Below the pieces are notes generated by a model, which was not told where the DNA came from, ran no database searches, and saw only the letters and a program-made list of their open reading frames with translations. A DNA stretch of 12,556 nt from UBA4644 sp034933145 (GTDB lineage Bacteria > Bacillota > Clostridia > Oscillospirales > Butyricicoccaceae): assembly GCA_034933145.1 (NCBI GenBank), contig JAYFOA010000090.1, positions 1 through 12,556 on the forward strand. Reading direction: 5' to 3'. Position numbers and translations under genes: made by a program. Of the stretch, positions 6,211 to 12,556 are shown piece after piece (position 1 is the stretch's first letter; every line of letters starts with the position of its first letter).

Positions 6211-8142
6211 ATGCATAAAAAATGGATTTGTCTGCTGCTGGCGCTTGGAATGGCGTTCTGTCTCTGTGCCTGCGGCGGCGAGCCGGCGCAAAATGCCGCA
6301 GGGTCGCAGGACGGGACCGGGGATACCACAGGAAATGGTCAGTCTGTAAATGAAACGACAGCCGACCCCGTCTCCGCGAATACGGAGGATGACGTTACCT
6401 GCACCATAACGCTCAGCAGCGGCGGAGCCGAAATTGACGGCAGCGGAGCTGCAGTCTCCGGCGGCATCATTGAAATCACGAAAGCCGGCGTTTACAAAAT
6501 CACCGGGACGCTGAGTGAGGGACAGATCCTCGTCGATGCAGCGGATTCCGATACGGTCGGCCTGTTGCTCTGTGATGCGGACATTACCTGTGCTGCAGAT
6601 GCCGCCATCAATGTGGAGACGGCAGATAAGGTAGTCGTCACGCTGGAGGAGGGAAGTAAAAACAGCCTTTCCGGCGGCACGGAGGAAAGCGGCGCGGCGC
6701 TCTATTCCAAAAGCGATCTGATTCTGACGGGTCTCGGCTCCCTGACCGTAAAAGGCGCCAACAACGGGATCCATGGCAAGGACGATCTGACGGTGGAAAG
6801 CGGGACCTATAATATCACAGCGGCCAATGATGGATTGAAAGGGAAGGACTCCGTCACGGTTTTGGGCGGCGACTTTACAATAGATGCAGGCGGCGACGGG
6901 ATCCAGTCCGACAACGACAGCGGAGAAGGTATGGGTGTCGTTACGCTTTCCGGGGGGAGCTTTTTCATCACGGCAGGCGGCGACGGCGTACAGGCCGAGA
7001 CCGTGCTTGACATCGCGGGCGGCGCGTTTTCCGTCGTAACAGGCGGAGGCAGTGTCGAAGCGCCGACTCATACCCAGGATCAGCGGCAAAGCTGGTTTGC
7101 GACCACATCAGAAACAGAGTCAGATACCAGCTGCAAGGGCCTGAAAGCGGGGACGAGCGTAAACATCTCCGGCGGAACCTTTGATCTTGACTGTTATGAT
7201 GATGCAGTTCACAGCAACGGAGACGCGACGGTATCCGGCGGGACGTTCATAACCGCCACCGGCGACGACGGCTTTCATGCGGATGGCACGCTGACAGTTT
7301 CAGGCGGCGATATTACAGTAAAGAGCAGCTATGAAGGATTGGAGGGGCAGACTGTCCTGATTTCCGGGGGAACGGCGGATATCACCGCGTCCGACGATGG
7401 GGTCAATGCCGCGGGCGGCGATGGTTCCGGCTCCATGGGCCTGTTCGGAAAAGATAGCTTTACCTCGTCCAGTGACGTATCTCTTTGCATTACCGGCGGT
7501 ACCCTGATGGTGGATGCCGGCGGCGACGGGCTTGACAGCAATGGCGACCTGACGATGGAGGGCGGCACGGTCATTGTCAATGGTCCGGTCGATAACGGGA
7601 ACGGCGCACTGGATAGCGGAACGGAGAGCGGCGGCACTTGCAGTGTCACCGGCGGTACGCTGATCGCAGTGGGTGCATCCGGCATGGCAGAGACCTTTGA
7701 CAGCAGTTCTACCCAGTGTTCGTTTATCCAAAACTTCAGTGCGACGATCGCCGCGGGCAGTACGGTAACGGTCAGCGCCAGCAGCGGCAATGTGATCTTT
7801 ACCTTCACCGCCACGAAGACGTTCAATTCCGTGGTGTTCACCTCACCGGAGCTGCAGCAGGGCGAGACCTATACGCTGACAGCCGGGGATCAGACGGCGA
7901 CCATCACGCAGAGTGCCGTTTCCGTCGGAACTTCCGGCGGAAGCGGCGGTGGAATGGGTGGTGGAACAGGAGGCCACGGCGGTCAGTTTACCCCGCCCGA
8001 CGGCGCGCAGTCGGGCGGCGGAGGAACACGCCCCACGGCGCCTACGGACGGAAGCACCCCACCGGATGGCACCACCCCAAATGGCACTGCACCAAATACG
8101 GGGAGCGTGCCGGACGGAACCACACCAAGTACCACCCCATAA
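6211..8142 (+). CDS. Cthe_2159-family (carbohydrate-binding) beta-helix lipoprotein
   Basis: The protein is 643 residues. A lipoprotein signal (KK, hydrophobic core, lipobox LCAC) places the lipidated cysteine at residue 21, so it should sit on the outer face of the membrane. A Ser/Thr/Gly linker follows to about residue 60, then a long run of beta-strand repeats with short glycine/aspartate turns (for example AGGDG at 226, 255 and 436, and related SGGT and DDG turns). This pattern is typical of the calcium-dependent parallel beta-helix of Cthe_2159, a polygalacturonate-binding protein. The last 70 residues are a Gly-rich then Pro/Thr/Asp/Gly-rich tail. AAGGAG overlaps the DUF4956 stop, so the gene is operonic. 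What it binds here is unknown; cell-wall or plant polysaccharide is an inference from the family. Confidence 0.88.
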   Translation: MHKKWICLLLALGMAFCLCACGGEPAQNAAGSQDGTGDTTGNGQSVNETTADPVSANTEDDVTCTITLSSGGAEIDGSGAAVSGGIIEITKAGVYKITGTLSEGQILVDAADSDTVGLLLCDADITCAADAAINVETADKVVVTLEEGSKNSLSGGTEESGAALYSKSDLILTGLGSLTVKGANNGIHGKDDLTVESGTYNITAANDGLKGKDSVTVLGGDFTIDAGGDGIQSDNDSGEGMGVVTLSGGSFFITAGGDGVQAETVLDIAGGAFSVVTGGGSVEAPTHTQDQRQSWFATTSETESDTSCKGLKAGTSVNISGGTFDLDCYDDAVHSNGDATVSGGTFITATGDDGFHADGTLTVSGGDITVKSSYEGLEGQTVLISGGTADITASDDGVNAAGGDGSGSMGLFGKDSFTSSSDVSLCITGGTLMVDAGGDGLDSNGDLTMEGGTVIVNGPVDNGNGALDSGTESGGTCSVTGGTLIAVGASGMAETFDSSSTQCSFIQNFSATIAAGSTVTVSASSGNVIFTFTATKTFNSVVFTSPELQQGETYTLTAGDQTATITQSAVSVGTSGGSGGGMGGGTGGHGGQFTPPDGAQSGGGGTRPTAPTDGSTPPDGTTPNGTAPNTGSVPDGTTPSTTP

Positions 8143-8148
8143 GGGCAG

Positions 8149-8186
8149 AATATTCCGCCGTATCTCGGATGCGGCGGAATATTTTT
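8149..8186 (+). terminator. Rho-independent terminator after the VTC operon
   Basis: A perfect 12-bp stem AATATTCCGCCG (8149-8160) / CGGCGGAATATT (8172-8183) with an 11-base loop runs into a T-tract. It starts 7 bases after the stop codon of the beta-helix lipoprotein. Confidence 0.9.
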
Positions 8187-8217
8187 AAATGATCGCAGAA
8201 GATACGGATGTCTATAG

Positions 8218-8252
8218 AAAAAAGCTGTCCTCCAATGGGGGACAGCTTTTTT
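8218..8252. terminator. Bidirectional terminator between convergent operons
   Basis: A-run plus GCTGTCC (8218-8230) pairs with GGACAGC plus T-run (8240-8252), and inner T-G and C-G pairs leave a 3-base AAT loop. T6 on one strand and A6 on the other let it stop both the rightward VTC operon and the leftward serine hydrolase transcript, whose stop codon is at 8303. Confidence 0.88.
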
Positions 8253-8302
8253 AACTATGGGTGAACCGGTGGAGAGAAATGAGGTACACATCTCCGTGGA
8301 AT

Positions 8303-9856
8303 TTACTCTTCCGCCAGGTCGGTTTTTATAAACAAAATACCCTGGCTGCGCTGCTTGTCCAGCGTAAAGGAAGCCGGCGTTCCGCTCTGCAGAGTGAGGG
8401 TAATAGGTTCTCCGTCTACGGCTACATAGGTTCCGTTCTGCCGCCGGCGGAAGGATTGCGTCCCCCGTTTCAGATGCTCCAGTATCAACGTATCCTCTGC
8501 AAAGGACAGACGATAAAAGGTCAGCAGCTCGTCGCTCAGATACATTCCGGAGGCCGTCCTTTCGGCATCTGGGACCGGGACAAAATCGGCCGGGCGGTAC
8601 ACGCTTGTCTCCCCGGCGAAGGGATCAAGCACGACGGCCCCGTCGGGCTGCGGATATAGCCGGGCATCCATGGCTTCGCTTACGTATTCGTTGCCGCCGG
8701 TACGGAGAAAGTCCCAATCCGTTCCGTCACGCAGGTGAACCCCGTTTGGCAGACGCATTAGTTCCGCACGTTCCGCACCGCAAAGGAAAAGCCCCTTCGG
8801 TTCAGTGACGTCGACATCCAGACGGTAGTTATGGGCAGGTAGGGACTCCAACGCTTCCGGCACCAGAAACTCCAGCAACCGAAGCGCACGCTGATAGGGG
8901 CGGGAGGTACCGTAGTTGGACAAAACGGCCAGCCGGAGATCCAGATCCGGTACGGCCATGGATACGGCACGGAAGCCGGCGTTGGCACCGGAGTGGAAAT
9001 AGACCTCCTGCCCGCGCCAGCGTGTATGCTGGATACCACGGCAATAGCCTTAGACCGGACCGCCGTTCAGTGTAAACGTCTCTTTTCTCCGCCGGACCAC
9101 GTCGGGAGAAAATACCTGAGGCCGTATCAGCTCGGAAAGCCAGCGGCACAGATCCCGGGCCGTGGTGTTAAGACTGGTATTACCCGCCACGTCAAAGGTC
9201 AGCGCCCGATGCTTGTACGCACCGCCTTCCCATTCATAGGATTCTGCCCGGTTGCGACAGACCTCTCCGTGGTCGTCGCGAAAATAGGTAGAGGTCATTT
9301 GCAGCGGCCCGAAGATCCGATCCTGGGCAAACTGCCGGAGGCTTTGTCCCGTTACACGCTGTACAAGCTGGGCCAGCAGGATATAGCCGCTATTGCAGTA
9401 TTGATAGCGCTCACCGGGTGCAAAGTTGAGTTTCTTCTGCCGGCACAGGGCGCGCAAAGTTTGGTCGGAGGTCGCCAGATCCTCCATAGAACTGCCCGAG
9501 AGCGTAAACAGGTCCCATTGCTCCCGCAGTCCGCCGGTATGATGCAGCAAATGGCGCGGAGTCACCGGCTCCATGCAGGCGGGAAGTTCCGGAAACCAGC
9601 GCCGGATCGAGGCATCCGGATTTACGAGGCCTTCCGATTCCAGCAGCGTAAAACACGCGGCGGTAAACTGTTTGGACACCGACGCCACATGGAACACGGT
9701 ATTATAGGTAACCGGGAGACCATATTCCAGGCTGGCAAAGCCGAATTGCCGTTCATACAGCGTTTCGTCTCCTCGCAGCACCAATATGGAAAAACCCGGC
9801 GTCTGCGGCGCCGGGGGAAGATGTGAAAACAATTTGTCGGCCGATGAAAGATCCAT
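8303..9856 (-). pseudogene. Serine hydrolase (class C beta-lactamase/PBP4* family) interrupted by an in-frame TAA
   Basis: The same reading frame runs from the ATG at 9856 to a stop at 8303, 517 codons including one internal TAA at 9050-9052 (codon 269). Before it lie the SxxK motif ASVSK (S59, K62) and the YxN motif YCN (Y153, N155). After it comes HSG (288-290) in a YFHSGANAGF stretch, the third active-site motif, then a C-terminal beta domain to the end. Intact members hydrolyse amide or ester bonds (D-amino-acid peptidases, esterases, beta-lactamase relatives). No signal peptide is visible, so it would be cytosolic. A truncated 268-residue product lacks the third motif and should be inactive. 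The stop replaces a residue usually Tyr before a GY pair. Causes could be recent nonsense mutation, sequencing error or readthrough. It is the third gene after the response regulator and kinase. Confidence 0.85.
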
Positions 9857-9863
9857 ATAGAAT

Positions 9864-9871
9864 CTCCTCCC
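9864..9871 (-). promoter_or_regulatory. Shine-Dalgarno site fixing the serine hydrolase start
   Basis: GGGAGGAG on the minus strand lies 7 bases before the ATG at 9856. The in-frame ATG at 9877 lies upstream of this site and so would have no ribosome-binding site of its own. The start at 9856 is therefore preferred. Confidence 0.8.
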
Positions 9872-9904
9872 TTTCATAGTACGCGGAGGGGTATGAACTA
9901 CATG

Positions 9905-11155
9905 CTATAGCTGGACCGTGAATACGATGTCCCCTCCGTCTGCGGCGGCGGAAATGCTTCCGCCATGAGCTTCTGCAATGGAATGGGCCACCGAAAGACC
10001 CAAGCCGAAACTTCCGGTTTGGGTACGTGCGGGATCGCCGCGGTAAAACCGGTCAAAGAGGCGGGGCAGCGCCAGCTCTCCTACGCCGGAAAACGGGTTC
10101 CGGACAGTCAGAACGGGATGCCGCCCGGCCCTGAGAGATACGGAGATGCTGCCGCCCGGGTCGCCGTACTTGACGGCGTTGTCACACAGCAGGGACACCA
10201 GACGGCGAATATCGGGCTCGCTTCCGAAATACTCCACATCAGGTGCGATATCCAGTGTGACTTGCTTGCCACGCGCTTCTGCCGGCGTGCAAAAAGGCGC
10301 TGCCGTATCCAGCACGGCATCGGATAGCGAAAATCTGGCCTTTTCCGGGGCTGCACCCTCGTCCAGCCGGGATAGCTGAACCAGGTCATTGACCAGCCGG
10401 CGCAGACGTTCGACCTGATTACGAATGCTTTGCAGCCATTCATTATCGCCGGTACTCATGGCCAGCACCTCCGCATTGGCGGAGAGAATGGTCAGCGGCG
10501 TTTTCAGTTCATGGCCCGCATCGGTGATGAAGCGCTTCTGCTTTTCAAGACTTTCGGCCACCGGCGCAGTGGCCTTTTTGCTCAGCCACGCAACCGGGAT
10601 AAATACTGCCACCAGACACCCAAGCGCCACCAGCGAGGAAATGAGCAGCAGGGACTGCATGGACTCGATCTCCCGCCCGGCGTCGAGAAAGATGACAAGG
10701 ATCGTACCATTTACTGAGGCAAGCTGATAACGATAAATATCGATAAAGCCGGAACCTTTGTTATGCTGCAGCCAGTCTTCAAGAGCCTCTTGAGCGTATT
10801 CCTCTGCCGTACTTTCGTCTACGGCGGCTATTTTGTCCAGATTGGCGGTCAGCGTTCCGTCGGCGTTTTCTGTGACGGTAAAGTATCGCGTGGTGAAAGC
10901 GCTTTCAGGATCCATTTGTCCCCGGCCACCGGCCCCTTGATGGCCTGCTGTGCCGCTGCCGGAAAATTCCGGGGGTTTTTGGCTGCCGGCGGGGAGTTGG
11001 CCCTCGTTGACGGCCAGCCAGGACAGAGTGGAATTGAGCTTGCTTACGTTGGTGCGGTAATTAAACAGATTGATGCCGGCCGTTAGCAGCACCAGTACAA
11101 CGGCCAGCGAGCCCATGGCAATCAGAACATATTTTCGGTGCAGCTTTCGGATCAT
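9905..11155 (-). CDS. Membrane sensor histidine kinase
   Basis: The protein is 416 residues. TM1 is at about 8-30, an extracytoplasmic sensor loop at about 31-165 with a Gly-rich low-complexity stretch (65-80), and TM2 at about 166-191. The H-box is at 207-230 with phospho-accepting H215 in DAGHELKTP. The catalytic domain has the N box LLCDNAVKY (322-330, N326), F box LFDRFYRGD (366-374) and G2 box GSFGLGL (381-387). The usual G1 DxGxG is replaced by NPFSGVG (353-359), a variation seen in some Firmicutes kinases. It should phosphorylate the regulator encoded just upstream, with which it overlaps by 4 bases (ATGA). The signal sensed is unknown. Confidence 0.93.
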   Translation of the reverse strand: MIRKLHRKYVLIAMGSLAVVLVLLTAGINLFNYRTNVSKLNSTLSWLAVNEGQLPAGSQKPPEFSGSGTAGHQGAGGRGQMDPESAFTTRYFTVTENADGTLTANLDKIAAVDESTAEEYAQEALEDWLQHNKGSGFIDIYRYQLASVNGTILVIFLDAGREIESMQSLLLISSLVALGCLVAVFIPVAWLSKKATAPVAESLEKQKRFITDAGHELKTPLTILSANAEVLAMSTGDNEWLQSIRNQVERLRRLVNDLVQLSRLDEGAAPEKARFSLSDAVLDTAAPFCTPAEARGKQVTLDIAPDVEYFGSEPDIRRLVSLLCDNAVKYGDPGGSISVSLRAGRHPVLTVRNPFSGVGELALPRLFDRFYRGDPARTQTGSFGLGLSVAHSIAEAHGGSISAAADGGDIVFTVQL

Positions 11156-11826
11156 GCCTGTTCCTCCAGCGAATAGCCGACGCCGCGTGTGGCGCGCAGT
11201 TCAGCGCGGGCACCGATACTCTTGATCTTCTTCCGGAGGTTGGAGACATATACCCAGACCACCGAAAGCTCAGCATCGGAATCCCAGCCCCAGACCCGTT
11301 CCATCAGCTGGCTGGTGGCAAGAACCTGTCGGGGGTTGTCCATAAAATACTCCATCAACTGGAATTCCTTATTGGCCAGACGAACCTCGCCTATCGGACC
11401 GTGCAGCGTATAGGAACCCCGGTCGAGCGACAGGTCTGAAAAGCGGATCAGTTCGGGAGAAAAGCCCTCTCGCCGGCGCAGCATCGCCCGGAGACGGGCC
11501 AGCAGCTCTCCGGTATCGAAAGGCTTGGGCAGGTAGTCGTCGGCACCGGCATCCAAGCCCGAGATCCGGTCTTCTACGCCGGATTTTGCAGTCAGGAGCA
11601 GGACCGGCACCGCGATATTTGCCTCGCGCAGGCGGCGCAGTACCTCCACGCCGTCGAGCTTCGGCATCATGATGTCCATGATGATACCGTCATAAGCACC
11701 CGTCAGGGCATAATCAAGCGCGTCGGCCCCGTCATAGACAGGATCGACGGAATAGTTATGGTGTGTAAGAATCGCGGTCAGCGCACGGGACAGTTCCCGC
11801 TCGTCTTCCGCCAGAAGCAGACGCAT
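11152..11826 (-). CDS. OmpR/PhoB-family response regulator
   Basis: This 224-residue protein has a receiver domain (1-115) with the acidic pair E7/D8, phospho-acceptor D51 in IIMDIMMPK, T79 and K101 in the DYLPKPF loop. A winged-helix DNA-binding domain (about 125-222) ends with the typical RATRGVGYSLE wing. AAGGGGG on the minus strand precedes the ATG. It is first in a likely operon: regulator, kinase, then serine hydrolase. Its start is coupled to an upstream tandem repeat that may be its own operator. Target genes are not identifiable from the window, although the serine hydrolase and the regulator itself are obvious candidates. Confidence 0.95.
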   Translation of the reverse strand: MRLLLAEDERELSRALTAILTHHNYSVDPVYDGADALDYALTGAYDGIIMDIMMPKLDGVEVLRRLREANIAVPVLLLTAKSGVEDRISGLDAGADDYLPKPFDTGELLARLRAMLRRREGFSPELIRFSDLSLDRGSYTLHGPIGEVRLANKEFQLMEYFMDNPRQVLATSQLMERVWGWDSDAELSVVWVYVSNLRKKIKSIGARAELRATRGVGYSLEEQA

Positions 11827-11849
11827 ATATGTGTCCCCCTTTCGAGGGT

Positions 11850-11881
11850 ATTCTACCTGTTTCAGCTAAATTCAAGCTTAA
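11850..11881 (-). promoter_or_regulatory. Tandem 11-bp repeat and -10 element upstream of the response regulator
   Basis: Read on the plus strand, TTTCAGCTAAA (11860-11870) and TTCAAGCTTAA (11871-11881) are contiguous and match at 8 of 11 positions. On the minus strand a TAGAAT (11850-11855) lies just downstream and a poor -35 overlaps the repeat. OmpR/PhoB-type regulators bind 11-bp direct repeats placed over a weak -35, so this may be an autoregulatory operator. That is inference from layout. Confidence 0.5.
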
Positions 11882-11897
11882 GTGACCGTACCCATCC

Positions 11898-12350
11898 TTA
11901 TAAAATGCATTCGTAGATGCGGGAGAATTCGCCCCAGGGATGATAACCCGTGCCGATATGTTTAAATCCGTAATGCTCATAGTACCCGATATGGTCGGTG
12001 CACAGATATATACGTGAAAAATCGGCGGCACGGGCATCTTCCTTCGCACGGTCGATCAGCAGGGCCCCCAGGTTCTGTCCCCGATGACTTTCCTCGATAT
12101 ACAGGGCACAGATCCATGGCCACAGGTCCATTCGGCTGACAAAATCGTTAGGCACCAGCCCGGCGCAGCCGATCAAATCATCTCCGTCTTCCAAAAGGTA
12201 CCATTGCGGCAGCGGCGCATCGGTAAGCAGCGCATGCTGGATGCAGTTTTCATAAACCATGGCGGATTTTTCCGTGGCCCATTTGTCCTGAAAATAGCGG
12301 ATGGCAGCCTGCTTGTACTCGGGATGTTCCCGTACGGAGACGACGTTCAT
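11898..12350 (-). CDS. GNAT-family N-acetyltransferase
   Basis: The protein is 150 residues. It has the GNAT order: N-terminal strands and helices, then a central CALYIEESHRGQNLGALLI segment (about 86-104), where RGQNLG is the acetyl-CoA pyrophosphate-binding Q/RxxGxG/A variant. A YYEHYGFKHIG motif near the end completes the family pattern. The acceptor (protein, peptide, amine or antibiotic) cannot be inferred. AGGAGGA lies inside the 3' end of murC and only two bases separate the murC stop from this ATG, so translation is probably coupled to murC. No terminator is evident between it and the response regulator. Confidence 0.88.
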   Translation of the reverse strand: MNVVSVREHPEYKQAAIRYFQDKWATEKSAMVYENCIQHALLTDAPLPQWYLLEDGDDLIGCAGLVPNDFVSRMDLWPWICALYIEESHRGQNLGALLIDRAKEDARAADFSRIYLCTDHIGYYEHYGFKHIGTGYHPWGEFSRIYECIL

Positions 12351-12352
12351 CT

Positions 12353-12556
12353 TTATTCCTCCTCGATGAGGTCGTCGGCAACGCGGTAAACGTCCCCGGC
12401 GCCCATGGTGAATATAAGATCGCCCGGGCGGACGACATCCGCCAGAATCTGGGCTGCGTCGGAAAGGTCGCGCGCCAGCAGCGCGCCGGGAATATGGGAT
12501 TGCAGGTCAGCGGCGGAGACATTCCAGTCGTTTTTTTCCCGTGCCGCCTAGATTGG
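12353..12556 (-). CDS. murC: UDP-N-acetylmuramate--L-alanine ligase MurC, C-terminal fragment with in-frame TAG
   Basis: The 3' end of murC runs off the right edge; 67 sense positions are visible before the TAA at 12353. The end matches MurC domain 3: AAREKND near the fragment start, IPGA, then DLIFTMGAGDVYRVADDL, the MGAGD loop being diagnostic. MurC adds L-Ala to UDP-MurNAc in the cytoplasm, the first peptide step of peptidoglycan precursor synthesis. The third visible codon (12548-12550) is TAG at the place where homologues have Tyr (IYAAREK). The gene is normally essential, so an assembly or sequencing error near a fragment end is the simplest cause. Nonsense suppression is the alternative. 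The family call rests on about 65 residues. Confidence 0.85.

Noticed and set aside
5977..7089. Minus-strand ORF of 370 codons opposite the DUF4956 and lipoprotein genes
   Set aside because: A by-product of the repetitive, GC-rich beta-helix coding sequence; no domain pattern.
6886..7530. Repeated GGCGGCGACGG-like units as a DNA repeat or CRISPR
   Set aside because: They are coding repeats for the Gly-Asp turns of the beta-helix, irregularly spaced, with no spacer structure.
8303..8959. Separate minus-strand gene starting at the ATG at 8959
   Set aside because: It is in the same frame as the upstream serine hydrolase, starts in the middle of the conserved C-terminal region, and has no plausible ribosome-binding site. 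It is the distal part of the interrupted gene.
8993..9826. Plus-strand ORF of 277 codons opposite the serine hydrolase
   Set aside because: The minus strand carries SxxK, YxN and HSG motifs in one frame; the plus-strand product has none.
9050..12550. Reassigned genetic code (TAA/TAG as Tyr)
   Set aside because: Other genes in the window end at family-expected ends with TAA or TAG, including the true ends of murC, the kinase and both halves of the VTC operon.

Overview
The window looks like a gut-type Clostridia genome fragment, most likely Oscillospirales/Ruminococcaceae-like. The reasons are its fairly high G+C with Firmicutes-style Shine-Dalgarno sequences, an MreB/Mbl-type actin, a VTC-DUF4956-Cthe_2159 operon, and an OmpR-type two-component pair next to murC. 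Taxonomy is inferred from gene content only. There are 13 protein-coding loci, two of them cut by the window edges, plus one probable structured RNA.

Left part, + strand: the 3' end of a NagD-like HAD phosphatase gene (1-495), then pstB (604-1353) and phoU (1350-2009) coupled by an ATGA overlap, with no pstS/pstC/pstA in view. A stand-alone mreB-type gene (2125-3156) follows, with its own near-consensus sigma-A promoter and a strong terminator. Next comes a visibly AT-richer segment (about 3200-4800): a MerR/GyrI-like regulator (3361-4272), a 13-bp-stem hairpin, and an ORF-free stretch (about 4382-4618) whose nested complementary segments suggest a structured non-coding RNA.

Middle part, + strand: a tight three-gene operon. 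It encodes a VTC-type polyphosphate polymerase (4809-5543), a DUF4956 membrane protein (5536-6198) and a large Cthe_2159-family beta-helix lipoprotein (6211-8142). It is closed by one terminator and then a second, bidirectional one.

Right part, - strand: an OmpR-family response regulator (11152-11826) and its histidine kinase (9905-11155) overlap by ATGA and are followed by a serine hydrolase gene of the class C beta-lactamase family (8303-9856). That last gene has an in-frame TAA between its catalytic motifs. An 11-bp tandem repeat upstream of the regulator resembles a PhoB/OmpR-type operator. Further right are a GNAT acetyltransferase (11898-12350) and, two bases upstream of it, the 3' end of murC (12353-12556). 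The murC fragment also has an in-frame stop (TAG) at a position that is normally Tyr.

The most interesting material is the unassigned structured RNA in the AT-rich segment, the polyphosphate operon whose DUF4956 partner looks MgtC-like, the two tyrosine-position stop codons, and the phosphate theme (PstB, PhoU, VTC) running through the window.
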